DNA of 64,000 nucleotides from Cichorium intybus (taxonomy: Eukaryota; Streptophyta; Magnoliopsida; Asterales; Asteraceae), in the NCBI GenBank assembly GCA_023525715.1, contig CM042012.1:45609441-45673440 (forward strand), written 5' to 3'. Below, piece by piece: positions 1 through 11,509 of this stretch (its first letter is position 1; every line of letters begins with the position of its first letter). The notes beneath the pieces were generated by a model. That model did not search any database and was not told where the DNA came from. It worked only from the letters and a program-made list of their open reading frames with translations. Position numbers and translations under genes: made by a program.

Positions 1-490
1 TCTCAGGTTTGCGAGCTCAATTCTCTTGCTAGATGCTTATAATATTAGATAACGTTATTTTGATTTTAACATACGTGATGAAGTTTGTTGTAGATACATT
101 GCGATATCCAACACGATTTGTCTCAAAGCATATCTTGTTTGATTAAAATAGTTTCACATTGATTCCAAACATATCAAACTCATTGTGGAAAAATTATCAT
201 ACAATAAATTTTAATATTTTCTTCTTGATTTAACATAGCCATGTGCACAATATCTAATATTATTTGGTTAATTTTATAAGTAATATGTTTGATTTATTTA
301 TCTTCGTCTTTTAGTTGGAGTTCCGATTATCAATGGACAACAAAGATGTACAGTGGTGTGGGATCCAAACAGTTGTAATCTTAATGATTGTCGTGCACAA
401 TGTTTTCAACAGCACAATGGCGCCGAAGGAGTTTGCGAAATTTCAAGTGATAAGAGCCATTACGTGTGTATTTGTATTTACAATTGCTAA
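1..490 (+). CDS. Defensin-like secreted peptide gene, copy 1 (5' partial)
   Basis: The window opens on the last six bases of exon 1 (tctcag). A phase-1 intron with a GT donor runs to an AG ending at 314, and exon 2 is 315-490 with stop TAA at 488-490. Exon 2 encodes a mature peptide beginning near INGQQRC with eight cysteines spaced C-x8-C-x4-C-x3-C-x10-C-x10-C-x1-C-x3-C. This resembles the cysteine-stabilised alpha-beta layout of plant defensin-like (DEFL/LCR) peptides, which are secreted and act in defence or in pollen-pistil signalling. Which role applies here is unknown. The signal peptide lies upstream of the window but can be inferred from the other copies. A retrotransposon complex begins 136 bp after the stop. 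Confidence 0.8.
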
Positions 491-625
491 TGAAATCTTA
501 AGCTAATAGGGTCACTTTGTGTTTAAACCTCAACTACATTAGAGATGCAATTAAATTGAATAACATAATTTATATATATGAATTTTCGGATCTTTTTGAA
601 ATGTATTAAGTGAATTCATGTGGGA
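491..625. other. 3' flank of DEFL copy 1, cut by a retrotransposon
   Basis: This is the start of the downstream spacer shared by all units. It is interrupted after tggga (621-625); the spacer resumes at 25943 with tgaga. No gene is seen. Confidence 0.8.
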
Positions 626-1716
626 TGACACGCCTAGGTCGTCGTGCGGTCAAAAATAAAGAAAACCTAACACACACTAGTACAGTGGTAGTCAGGGTCG
701 ATCCACAGGAGCTTCGTTGTTAGACTAAATGACAAATTACCAACTAGTAGTGTCACGCTACAGTCGGAGGACCTAATTTCTAAGTTCTCAACTACCCAAA
801 AGACAATAGTCAAACAAAGTCAAGCCAAGCATAAGCTAAACTCAACCCAAACTAACCTAGTCACTTTCTGAAATCAGAAGTGCATCTCTGAATCAGAAGC
901 AAACAAAGGCATGCAAACCAAACAAGGCATAACCTAACTAATAACTAGGGTTCTGACTGAACAGCTACTAGCTAAAGTTCAATGCCCAAAACTAACCTAA
1001 TTGGCTACTGATTTCAGCAAAGGAAAGCAGTTCCAGACAAGGCCAAAACAAGATTCAAACAATCAAAACACAAACAAACATCCAAAATACCGAAATACCA
1101 ATAATACTCATAACCAAATGATTCTCATTCATCAAACTCAGATCCAAACATCAAAACAGTAACTAAATACTACTAAAACATAAACCTAAGCTTAATATCA
1201 ATGGTTGTCACTCCCAAGGATACAAACTAAAGCTTACAAATATCTAACTAATTGAAAATAAAATCCAAAACATAAAAATACCAATTGAGAAGTTGCTGGA
1301 ACGAAATCTTGGAGTCAAAGAGCTTCAAGGTCGATTTTACACCCGGTCTTTGCTAGGGTTTTCGGCTGGAATTGCCTCTATTTATATTTGCAAATTTCTC
1401 GCAGCCGCGCCGCGCAAATGAAGAATCCGCAGCGCGCGTACTTATCTTTCCCCGTTTTTTCGTCATTTGAATGTGTTACACCGCCTTAAGCCCGCGTCGC
1501 GCGTTTCATAGATCCGCGGCGCGCGTACGTATTTCCTTGATTTTTCATTCTTTTCCAAACTTCTTCCTTTTGCACGCTTTTAGTCCCTATTTCCATTCTT
1601 TTCTTCCAAACAAGTCCTGGCACGAAAAGTGAGAATACCCAGACATATCTGATATAATTTCATCAAGAACAGGGCTCAACAACGCCTAAAATACTTGATA
1701 TCACTAGGCGTTGTCA
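626..1716 (-). repeat. 3' LTR of outer Athila-like element (LTR-A)
   Basis: 1091 bp from TGACACGCCTAGG to TAGGCGTTGTCA. It is 11 bp shorter than its partner because one of two short direct repeats (attcaaac) was lost. On the minus strand a TATAAATAG box lies at about 1376-1386. GC-rich palindromic words such as CCGCGGCGCGCG and CGCGTCGCGCG lie just upstream of it at 1400-1530. The polypurine-tract-like AAGTGTGGGGTGTT abuts the LTR at 1717-1730. Confidence 0.9.
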
Positions 1717-2740
1717 AACACCCCACACTTGCGCCTTGCTTGTCCCCAAGCAAGAGAGTTTTTTTAACAAATTATAATAAAGACTCAAACAATTTTTTAC
1801 TGTGTTTAGTTTCAAAGTTTATTGCTCTATGAGTTAGAGTGGAATAGTTCGTGAAAACATAATTGAATTGTTCTTTGGAATTCGTGGCTTTCTAGAGAAC
1901 CCTTGATTACAAACTTTCTGTCCACAATGAAGTGTACTTACTCATTCAGATTCTAAAGGCCATTAAGAAATTTTCTATGACTTTCGATGTTGTCCGTGTA
2001 ACGAGCTTTCAGAAATACCATCCTAGACCAGACGATCTTAAGTGGTAAGATGCATAAGTCCCACCCATTTTAGACTTACCGGCTCGAACAACAAAGGCCA
2101 CTGATTGACATTTCCTTCCTAAATTCCAATCCTAAAACAGCTCAATCTTCTAAACTCGTAAAACTCAACTTATTTGACTAACTAATAGCATGATCACAAC
2201 TATATAGTATTTCTTGAAAGATACTAACGCTATCACAATCACAAACCATTCGTTTCAAAATTGCAATTTATTAAAAATTTTGAAAAATATTGATAAAAAT
2301 TGAAAATTGATCATTTATGCAAAAATTTCAAAAAATTTCTCTTTCGACCGTCCACACCCCACACTTAAAACCGTACAATGTCCCCGTTGTACAAAAAATT
2401 ATTTCAAAACAAGGGAAAAAGAGTTACCCCTTTTGGACGATAGATTGCTTGGTGCTCAGTATCACATGTATAATTGCGAACAAACGGATCCCTGATTTCG
2501 TATGCTGGAGTTGTAGCGCTACAGTGAACACGCCGGTGGTCGAGACAAGTGGAGGGGGCACGATGACCCCACACTTGTCTCAGACAACTCCTTCCCAATT
2601 TGGTATAACATGCATAACTCAACAAACAAATTAAAAGCAAACATAACAAATATAAAATATAAACAGAATACAGATAATGGTGTCATAAGTTTTGTACATA
2701 TATCCCAAAAAAAAATAAAAAAAAAGAAAGAAAAAGTACA
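1717..2740 (-). other. 3' non-coding region of outer element, with conserved hairpin
   Basis: Non-coding sequence between the ORF1 stop and the 3' LTR. It contains the LTR-proximal polypurine tract and a second copy of the AAGTGTGGGG word near 2354-2366. At 2542-2581 lies a long hairpin with perfect 10-bp outer arms (GAGACAAGTG/CACTTGTCTC), a GGGG/CCCC inner stem, and the same AGTGTGGGG word in its 3' arm. The region is nearly identical to 15551-16575. Confidence 0.7.
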
Positions 2741-3028
2741 TCAATCATCATCATGGTGGGTCCCAGATGGACCTGCCCTATCATCGCCAGAGGGGTGAGG
2801 TGGAATGTCATCAAAATGAATCCGCAGCATGATCATCCTCTGTGTCTCCGCCATCCCGCGATCGTGTGCCTCTCGGGCAGACATCCTCTAACTGAGGTCC
2901 TGAATGGCTGCCATGACCTTGGATAGCTGAGGCTGAGGTGCTAGCTCGGCGGGTACCTCCCGCCTTTGTCGTCTCCGGCCTGGCTGGGCATATGCGGGCT
3001 GGGGTGCCTGGGGAGGCTCTGTAGGTGC
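2741..3028 (-). pseudogene. ORF1-like gene of outer element, 3' fragment
   Basis: Encodes the C-terminal end of the ATHILA ORF-1-like protein, matching the 3' part of the copy at 16576-16862: a basic RRRQRRE-like patch, an amphipathic stretch and a GAGPSG...DDD tail, with TGA at 2741-2743. It stops abruptly at 3028. The missing 5' part is the fragment at 19950-20786, which starts about 61 bp beyond the equivalent point. The two are therefore read as halves of one gene split by a later rearrangement. Confidence 0.65.
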
Positions 3029-3092
3029 TGTCAATCAGTGCTGCTTCCAGTAGTTGTTTTGTTTGATTACAAACTTTCTGTCCGTAATAACC
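3029..3092. other. Filler-DNA junction
   Basis: About 60 bp made of short pieces found elsewhere in the complex. A stretch resembling the acidic ORF (gcttccagtagttgtttt, compare 18790-18807) is followed by one resembling the 3' non-coding region (ttgattacaaactttctgtc, compare 1911-1930). The truncated LTR-B comes next. This pattern suits template-switching repair of a double-strand break. Confidence 0.55.
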
Positions 3093-4157
3093 AAAAACCT
3101 AACACACACTAGTACAGTGGTAGTCAGGGTCGATCCGCAGGAGCTTTGTGGTTAGACTAAATGACAGATTACCAACTAGTAGTGTCACGCTACAGTCGGA
3201 GGACCTAGTTTTTAAGTGCTCAACTACCCAAAAGCAATAACTAAACAAAGTCAAGCCAAGCATAAGCTAAACTCAACCCAAACTAACCTAGTCACTTTCT
3301 GAAATCAGAAGTGCATCTCTGAATCAGAAGCAAACAAAGGCATCCAAACCAAACAAGGCATAACCTAACTAATAACTAGGGTTCTGACTGAACAACTACT
3401 AGCTAAAGTTCAATGCCCAAAACTAACCTAATTGGCTACTGATTTCAGCAAAGGAAAGCAGTTCCAAACAAGGCCAAAACAAGATCCAAACACAATTCAA
3501 ACAATCAAAACACAAACAAACATCCAAAATACCGAAATACCAATAATACTCATAACCAAATGATTCTCATTCATCAAACTCAGATCCAAACATCAAAACA
3601 GTAACTAAATAATACTAAAACAGAAACCTAAGCTTAATATCAATGGTTGTCACTCCCAAAGATACAAACCAAAGCTTACAATTATCTAACTAATTGAAAA
3701 TTAAATCCAAAACATGAAAATACCAATTGAGAAGTTGCTGGAACGAAATCTTGGAGTCAAAGAGCTTCAAGGTCGATTTTACACCCGGTCTTTGCTAGGG
3801 TTTTCGGCTGGAATTGCCTCTATTTATATTTGCAAATTTCTCGCAGCTGTGCCGCGCAGATGAAGAATCCGCGGCGCGCGTACTTATTTTTCCCCGTTTT
3901 TTCGTCATTTGAATGTGTTACACCGCCTTAAGCCCGCGTCACGCGTTTCATAGATCCGCGGCGCGCGTACGTATTTCCTTGATTTTCATTCTTTACCAAA
4001 CTTCTTCCTTTTGTACGCTTTTAGTCCCTGTTTCCATTCTTTTCTTCCAAACAAGTCCTGGCACGAAAATTGAGAATACCCAGACATATCTGATATAATT
4101 TCATCAAGAACAGGGCTCAACAATGCCTAAAATACTTGATATCACTAGGCGTTGTCA
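3093..4157 (-). repeat. LTR-B, 3' LTR of element Y (one end truncated)
   Basis: Matches the LTR from aaaacctaacacac onward and ends in TAGGCGTTGTCA. The TG-proximal ~40 bp are missing at the filler junction. It has the TATA box and the GC-rich palindromes of its relatives. Confidence 0.85.
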
Positions 4158-5436
4158 AACACCCCATACTTGTGCCTTGCTTGTCCCCAAGCAAGAGAGT
4201 TTTTAACAAATTATAATAAAGACTCAAACAATTTTTGACTGTGTTCAGTTTCAAAGTTTATTGCTCTATGAGTTAGAGTGGAATAGTTCGTGAAAACATA
4301 ATTGAATTGTTCTTTGGAATTCGTGGCTTTCTAGAGAACCCTTGATTACAAACTTTCTGTCCACAATGAAGTGTACTTACTCATTCAGATTCTAAAGACC
4401 ATTAAGCAATTGTCCATGACTTTCGATGTTGTCCGTGTAACGAGCTTTCAGAAATACCATCCCAGACCAGACGATCTTAGGTGGTAAGGTGCATAAGTCC
4501 CACCCATTTTAGACTTACCGGCTCGAACAACAAAGGCCACTGATTGACATTTCCTTCCTAAACTCCAATCCTAAAACAGCTCAATCTTCTAAACTCGTAA
4601 AACTCAACTATTTGACTAACTAATAGCATGATCACAACTATATAGTATTTCTTGAAAAATACCAGTGCTATCACAATCACAAACTGTTCGTTTCAAAATT
4701 GCAATTTATTAAAAATTTTGAAAAATATTGCTAAAAATTGAAAAATGATCATTTCTGCAAAAAGTTCTCTTTCGACCGTCCACACCCCACACCTAAAACC
4801 GTACAACGTCCCCGTTGTACAAAAAATTATTTCAAAACAAGGGAGAAAGAGTTACCCTTTTTTTGGACGATAGATTGCTTGGTGCTCAGTATCACATGTT
4901 TAATTGCGAACAAACGGATCCCTGATTTCGTATGCTGGAGTTGTAGCGCTACAGTGAACACGCCGGTGGTCGAGACAAGTGGAGGGGGCACGGTGACCCC
5001 ACACTTGTCTGGAACAACTCCTTCCCAATTTGGTATAACATGCATAACTCAACAAACAAATTAAAAGAACACATGACAAATAAAATATACAAATGTACAA
5101 AAAGTAATTGTATGTGTTGCGGATGGCCACGACGCGTGATTGAAGGACACGCGTCGCGGTAATTACGTGAGTCGAAGTCATCGTCGATTGGGAAAAGACC
5201 GGTCGCGTAATATATTGATGCCGCGGCGCGGTAATTTCAGCAGATTACCCCAACTTCAACATCTCACAAAATCAATTCAACAAAAAGAACTACTATTTTA
5301 TTATTACTATTTACTGCCTTTAAGAGGCTTATTCATCTAAAACTTTCCTAAAAACAAACTTTTTCAACTAAAAACTAATAAAGTGCAAATCAAAAAATGT
5401 ACTAGAAAAAATCCAAATTAATTACATCCATTTCCT
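4158..5436 (-). other. 3' non-coding region of element Y
   Basis: Carries the polypurine tract next to the LTR (AAGTATGGGGTGTT variant) and the conserved hairpin at 4972-5010. A GC-rich palindrome cluster lies at 5130-5235 (acgcgtcgcggtaatt, ccgcggcgcggtaatt). No ORF is credible here; those present are readings through the hairpin. Confidence 0.6.
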
Positions 5437-6721
5437 TCAACTGTGAGCGGTATCATCATAATCATCTTCTTCTTCCGGATCCTCTTCCATTGGCTCCTCA
5501 TCTCTTTCATCCTCGAGTGTTGGTTGAGGCCTCGGAATTAGATTGTCATCCCCGTTGATGAAATTAATCAAACACTCTGAAAGCCAAAGCAGTTGCGTTT
5601 GTGTATTCCGCGTCCTCCGATCTACATCATTCATCATTAATGACTGAACAATGTGTTCTTTTCCGTGGGTGGCCGAGGCTCTTTGCAATGCTTTTATCCC
5701 ATCAGCTAAGTATCGAGTCTCCATGGTGGCTCTTTGCAACCTTCGTCTTCCTCCTTGATGTAGATGGTTCTGAGTGGAGTGTTGGAAACGGTAGGTGGTC
5801 GATGGATGTCATCCCGTCCTCTACATAAATAATATCCCGCGAAGCTGTAACGGTGGGGCTGAGTGGAATCGGAGGTATAACATCCATCTCGCGAGTAGCG
5901 TGCTCGGACAATAACCCATATGACCGCGCCAGGCGTGTCACGAAGTGCCCGCCTCCCAATGCAATTTGTAACAACGGGGCATCCGTCAATTCCTCGAAGT
6001 AGTCGGCGATCATGTACGGTATATTGCAAGTTTCGAGCATTCTGGTAACCGCCCACATTAGATACAACTCCTGCAGTAAAACCCTTTCCTCATCCGCACG
6101 AGGCCATAGTATCGTAGTAATGAGGCGATGCAACATCCTGTGTGCCGGGAGATGCATATAGCTCTCCCGAATAGTGTTCTCATGATACCGTGCAGACGAG
6201 ATCGTAGTCCAAAAGTCCCCTGGTGAAAATGAGTCGCTCATAGTGCAACTCGCCCATCGGTGGAAGGTTCTGAAAGCCGGCGTCTCTGACTCCTCTTTAG
6301 TATACAAACCAATGCGATAACCGAACTCCCGCAGACTGCACCCGCGATCATGATTCCCCAAGCGGAATTGCACTGTATCTGGTGAGTCCATTCCCGTGTG
6401 TACCTTCTCGAAGTGGTAGCTTGAGAGAAATTGCAAGAGAACTTCACGATACACAGGCTCGGTTATGTGGAACGCGTTTTGGAGAGCCTGACACGTGTAT
6501 GTGAGTGCTCCCTCTTCATATCCTTCTTGGAGTAACCATCCCTGAAGGTGCTCTTGTATCCCAGATTCCCGAGTCAACTCCCAGTTGACTGTTCGTGCAG
6601 GAAGGATGCGTTTTTGGCGATAGATACCTCGTCTGTTGTAGAACTGATTATACCAGACTCGTCCTACGCCTGTGGCAAGCGAGTTCCAATCGAGAGATTC
6701 GGAACTGGCAATAGATGACAT
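5437..6721 (-). pseudogene. ATHILA ORF-1-like protein of element Y
   Basis: A 339-codon frame runs from ATG at 6721 to 5702. It holds the family's hallmark RFRLG...LREFG.R.GLY block (about residues 115-145) and a GGHFVTRLARSYG block (about 255-267). Near 5750 a one-base shift changes frame. The other frame continues through a basic RRR patch, a possible coiled coil and a very acidic tail to TGA/TAG at 5437, as in related copies. The start is chosen because an intron-like 3' splice site (tgatttctgcag) ends at 6727, six bases before the ATG. ORF1 sits where Athila/Calypso elements carry an envelope-like gene, but no hydrophobic membrane segment is seen. Its function is unknown. Confidence 0.7.
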
Positions 6722-7165
6722 AATGCCTGCAGAAATCACAAAATTAAAAATTATTACACTGTTCAGACGTTCGTCGCGTCGCGCACATAACAACCCGCGA
6801 CGCGTTAGATGAATATTCAAGCTCCGCATCGTGGACTGTACATGTCGCGACGCGGCGAGCGATTTCAGTCAAGAAAACTCGAGCATTTTGTCAAATTAAG
6901 ACCAATTTCTCTAATCTAGCACTTGGGTTTTATGCAATATAGTTCTGTAATCCTAATATGGCAATCAATTTCATCGATTAAGCACGGCATTACGAATTAC
7001 AGTGTCATCTAGCAAGTTCAAGACTTATAAGACTAAAAAGAGAGAAAAGAGAGGCTTACTTGGATTGCAGTGAATGAAAGAGGAGTGCAGATGTAGTGGT
7101 TGATTGAAGACTTGAAACACGGTGAAAGAATCACGATTTTATGCAAGTTGATTATATATACAATG
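6722..7165 (-). promoter_or_regulatory. Internal promoter-like leader and intron upstream of ORF1 (element Y)
   Basis: Reading the minus strand: a TATATATAA box at about 7153-7161, then a CA/CT-rich leader, a donor-like CCAA|GTAAGC (GT at 7059-7058), a 333-nt AT-rich intron-like segment, and a pyrimidine-rich acceptor TTTCTGCAG (last G 6727) just before the ORF1 ATG. GC-rich palindromes lie upstream at 7233-7340 and inside the intron at 6770-6860. Transcription and splicing are inferred. Confidence 0.45.
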
Positions 7166-7440
7166 TGGGAGTTTGGATATTATTCAAAAAGCTCTGTTTT
7201 GGTGATTATCTTTAATTTCAAATTAAGATAAGGCCGCGGCGCGGGAAGCTTCTATCGGCGTCGCGTATAAAATCTGATTTTAAATGTAATCGCGAAAACT
7301 CAATACGCGCGGCGCGTATCCAAAAATTCCGCGTCGCGGTATTGTAAAATTACCAAAATGACCCCACACTTACCTTTTTCTCACCGTGATCAAATGGACG
7401 CAATGAATTATAAAAAAAAATATGCAACTATACAATGACG

Positions 7441-7490
7441 GTCGGGTTGCCTCCCGACAAGCGTTAAGTTTAACGTCTTCAGCCGGACGT
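7441..7490 (-). other. Conserved hairpin block after the pol stop
   Basis: On the plus strand GTCGGG-ttgcct-CCCGAC forms a 6-bp stem, followed by CGTTAA-gt-TTAACG and ACGTC...GACGT inverted repeats. The same block follows the acidic ORF (18479) and gag-protease (21499). There the first stem is TGGG/CCCA, a compensated change. Confidence 0.55.
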
Positions 7491-7502
7491 ACACTTACCT
7501 GT

Positions 7503-10190
7503 TTATGTAGCGTATGTTGGAATTTCTGCTATGAGTTCGACTGTCTCTACTTCTAATTTCTGGAATGTGCCCGTGGCAATATATGGTTTGAGTCTATGGC
7601 CATTGACTTTAAATGGTTGCCCACCTTTCAAGTCCTGGATTTCGACTGCACCATAGTCTGTGATGCTGATCACTTCGTAGGGACCATTCCACTTACTTCT
7701 CAGTTTCCCGGGGAACATCTTCAGTCTTGAATTATACAACCATACTTTTTTTCCGACTTCAAAGACCTTCAATCGCAGCTTTGCATCATGGTATCGCTTC
7801 ATCTTTGATTTATAGGTGGCTGCGTTCTCGTATGCCTCATCTCGTAACTCTTCTAATTCAGACAACTGAAGTTTCCTTTCTTTCCCAGCGTCGGTATAGT
7901 CCATGTTGACTTCCTTAATGGCCTATAGGGCACGATTGGCGATCTCCACTGGTAGATGACATCCTTTTACATAAACCAACCGATATGGAGTAGTCCCGAT
8001 CGGTGTTTTATACGTAGTTCGGTACGCCCATAATGCGTCATCTAGCCTTAGCGACCAATCCTTTCTATCAGTCTTGACAGTCTTTTGAAGAATTTCTTTG
8101 ATCTGCCTATTGGATACCTCCACATGGCCACTGGTCTGTGGATGATAAGGTGTTGCGATGCGATGATTCACCCCATAATGTTTCAGCAGCCTTCCAAATT
8201 TGAAATTCTTGAAATGAGATCCTCCGTCGCTAATGATTACTCTTGGGAATCCATGCCTAGTGAATATATTTTTCTTCACAAATTTACAAACCACGTGATG
8301 ATCATTTGTACGAGTTGCTTCAGCCTCAATCCATTTAGAGAGATAATCTACTGCCACCAAAATGTAAACATATCCATGTGATGTGGGGAATGGACCCATG
8401 AAATCGATTCCCCAGACATCAAAAATGTCTACTACCAAAATCGGATTCAAAGGCATTTGATCCCTTTTTGATATGTTCCCTAATTGCTGGTAATTGATGC
8501 ACTTCTTAGCAGTCTTGTGCGCATCTCGAAAGATAGTTGGCCAATACAGTCCGGATTCGAGAACTTTATACCCGGTTTTCTTTCCACTGAAATGTCCTCC
8601 ACATGCTGATGCATGACAGAGATCCAGCACCTCACCAATTTCATTGTCCGGCACACATCGACGAATTATCTGGTCCTCTCCTACCTTAAAAAGGTCTGGG
8701 TCGTCCCAAATGAATCTCTTTGCGTACGTGCGAAATTGCTTCTGCCTTTGTTTCGTCCAATGTGTTGGTATTGCTCCCGTCGCCAGAAAATTTACGTAAT
8801 TTGCATACCATGGAGCTCCATTAACCTCTAACAGCTGCTCGTCGGGGAATGAGTCTGGAATTCCTGCTTCCAATTCTTCAGCTGGTAATCTAGAAAGATG
8901 ATCTGCCACCACATTTTCTGCTCCCTTCTTATCTTTGATGTCCACATCGAATTCTTGCAGCAGAAGTATCCACCTAATTAGTCTAGGCTTAGATTCCTTC
9001 TTTGTAAGTAGATGCCGAACAGCACTGTGGTCAGTGTAAACCACCACCTTGGATCCCCAGATATAAGATCGAAATTTATCTAAAGCAAATACTACAGCAA
9101 GTAATTCTTTTTCGGTAGTTGTGTAATTCAATTGAGCTTCGGAAAAAGTTTTACTAGCATAACAGATAACAACAGGTTTCCTGTCGACTTTTTGTCCTAA
9201 TACTGCACCAGTAGCATAGTCGCTAGCATCACACATTATCTCAAAAGGTTGCGTCCAGTCGGGTAGCTTCAGGATGGGAGCCTCGACCAATTTATTCTTG
9301 AGAATATTGAATGCTTTTACACATTCTTCGTAAAAAATAAATGGTGCGTCTTTCAAAAGGAGACCATAGAGGGGTTTAGAGATAGCACTAAAATCTTTAA
9401 TAAATCTACGATAAAAACCCGCATGCCCCAAGAATGATCTAACCCCTTTCACTGATGTTGGAGGCAGCAATGTGGATATGACCTTAACTTTAGCGCGATC
9501 GACTTCGAATCCTCTTTCAGAGACCACGTGTCCTAATACTATCCCTTCTCTTACCATGAAATGGCTTTTCTCCCAGGAGAGAACCAGGTTTGATTCTACA
9601 CTTCTCTTCAGTACCTTTTCCAATTGAACCAAACAAGTTTCAAATGTAGGTCCGAAAATTGAGAAATCATCCATGAAGATTTCTAATGCTTCACCAATCA
9701 TGTCAGAAAAGATTGCCATCATACATCGTTGAAACGTCGCAGGCACGTTACACAATCCAAATGGCATTCTGCGAAATGAAAAGGTACCATAAGGACAAGT
9801 GAACGTTGTCTTTGCCTGATCTTCTAGATGAATTGCGATCTGGTTATACCCAGAATATCCATCCAAAAAACAGTAGTACTTTTGTCCTGCTAACTTCTCC
9901 ACGATTTGATCGATAAAGGGTAATGGAAAATGATCTTTGGATGTAGCGGCATTAAGTTTCTGATAGTCAATACAGACTCGCCATCCGGTTACAGGTCTCA
10001 TGGATATCTTGTCACCATCCTTTGTGTCTACTACAGTGATCCCCGACTTTTTCGACACAGTTTGCGTTGGGCTAACCAATTCGCTGTCAGAGATGGGGTA
10101 GATGATTCCTGCGTCCAACCATTTAAGAACTTCCTTTTTGACAACTTGTTTTAGGTTAGGATTTAACCTCCTTTGCGTATCCCTGGCAGG
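7503..10190 (-). pseudogene. pol: Pol of element Y: reverse transcriptase, RNase H, integrase
   Basis: The readable part begins near PARDTQRRLNPN (10190). RT follows, with GWRVCIDYQKLN, TFTCPYGTFSFRRMPFGLCN and the catalytic box FMDDFS (the usual Athila form of YxDD). RNase H has CDASDYATGAVL, TEKELLAVV and YTDHSA. Integrase has DFMGPF, SDGGSHF and GHVEVSNRQ (the DDE triad is present) and a C-terminal MFPGKLRSKWNGPY segment. Lesions: an in-frame TAG at 7923-7925 where relatives have Trp; loss of the protease-RT linker near 10195 with a frame change; and the last zinc-finger Cys of the HHCC domain replaced by Tyr (KKCINYQQ). In life it would copy and integrate the element in virus-like particles and nucleus. 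Confidence 0.85.
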
Positions 10191-11506
10191 TTTAGCTCCT
10201 TGTGTTTGGACAATACATTGAGCAATTCTATCTCTTGTTTCTCTGTCAGATTGGCTGCCACAATCACTGGTAAAGTATCATTTTTTCCCAAAAAGGCATA
10301 CTTTAGATGTTCTGGTAACAACTTTAAGTCCAGCTTGGGTGGTTCTTTCAAAGAGGGCTTTAATGTCTTTGGAATTTTTGCTGGTAACTTCTCTATATAC
10401 GCGCATTCTTCAGACTTGAATCCCTTTTCTTCTTCTTTTCCATTTTGCGTCTCTTTTCTTTCAACATTTGCTTCTTCCTGAGTTTCCCTATCATCTGATT
10501 GAAGTACCTCTGGAGTGTACTGCTGCACCAGCTCGTTTATGATGTCTACCTGGTAACATTCCTCCTCCTCCATGCTACTTCCCTTGAGATCAGCATTGAA
10601 AATGTTGATCTTGGCCTGTTGATGCCCAAAAGATATTCCTATGTCTCCGGTGCGACAAGCAATATTTGCGTTGGCCGTGGCCAAAAACGGTCGCCCTAGA
10701 ATGATCGTGGGTTGTTCTCCACCAGTTGCTTGACGAGTGTCCAAAACAAGAAAATCTGCTGGGTAGTAAAATTCTCCCACCTTGATGATGACATCGACTA
10801 ACATACCCCTGGGAACCTTGGTGGACTTATCGGCCAACTGCAGAATCACATCAGTAGATCTCATGGTACCACACTCATGCTTGTCGAATAATTATCCAGG
10901 CAATATGTTCACACTTGCACCTAGATCTAACAGAGCTCTTTTAATGTGCACATTGCCTAAATCTACTGAGATGAGTGGGACTCCCGGATCTTTCATCTTT
11001 GGAGGAAGCGCATCCATGAGGATAGAGCTTACATTCTCGGGTAAGCTAATCATCTTAGGCAAGTGGGACAGAATATGCTTATTATGTATGCACATGTCTT
11101 TAAGAAACTTAGCATATGCGGGGACTTCCTTGATGAGTTTGACTAAACGAATGTTAACCTTAATTTGACTAAACAATTCCCACATATCTTCAACTTGTGG
11201 TCCCTTCTTTCCATATAGTCCTTTCTCCAGCTTTTCCAAGGCCGTAGGGAAAGGAACTGTTCCACTTGATTCTCCTTTTTCCCAGATACTTGTCTGCTTC
11301 TTCTTCTGTACCTGCTCCTCCTTATCCTTTTTCTTTTCCTTTTCTAATTCTTCTTTTTCATCAAAAACTATTTCCACATCACTATCATCATCTGCAGGCG
11401 GAGCTGTAACCTTATTGTCTATTTTCTTCCCGCTCCTAAGTGTGATTACCTCATTAACTTGCATTCTTAGTGATTGCACCTGTTCCTGCACTCTATTTTC
11501 TTCCAT
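10191..11506 (-). pseudogene. Aspartic protease region of element Y
   Basis: The lysine/glutamate-rich linker (VITLRSGKK near its start) leads to the protease core DLGASVNILPG, whose Asp is the catalytic residue in retroviral-type aspartic proteases. It continues through VGEFYYPADFLVLD and IILGRPFLATANA. TAA at 10889-10891 directly follows the LPG of the active-site loop, where the outer element has a Tyr codon. At about 10195 the frame is lost by a deletion that removes the conserved linker between protease and RT. The protease would cleave Gag-Pol in particle assembly. Confidence 0.8.
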
Positions 11507-11509
11507 TTT

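Noticed and set aside
315..506. 63-codon frame reading MEFRLSMDNKDVQWCGIQ..., present in all eight units
   Set aside because: It is a different phase of DEFL exon 2 and needs a TTG start. The joined-exon frame gives a signal peptide plus eight patterned cysteines and uses clear GT-AG sites. The shadow frame stays open only because the copies are nearly identical.
2404..2649. 81-codon minus-strand frame and its plus-strand partners over the post-ORF1 hairpin (also 4900-5181, 16240-16485)
   Set aside because: They arise from the inverted repeat and adjoining non-coding sequence. Starts and stops are not conserved between copies.
7441..7490. Rho-independent terminator
   Set aside because: Although a stem-loop is present, this is eukaryotic retrotransposon DNA with no T-run. 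It is listed as a conserved hairpin block instead.
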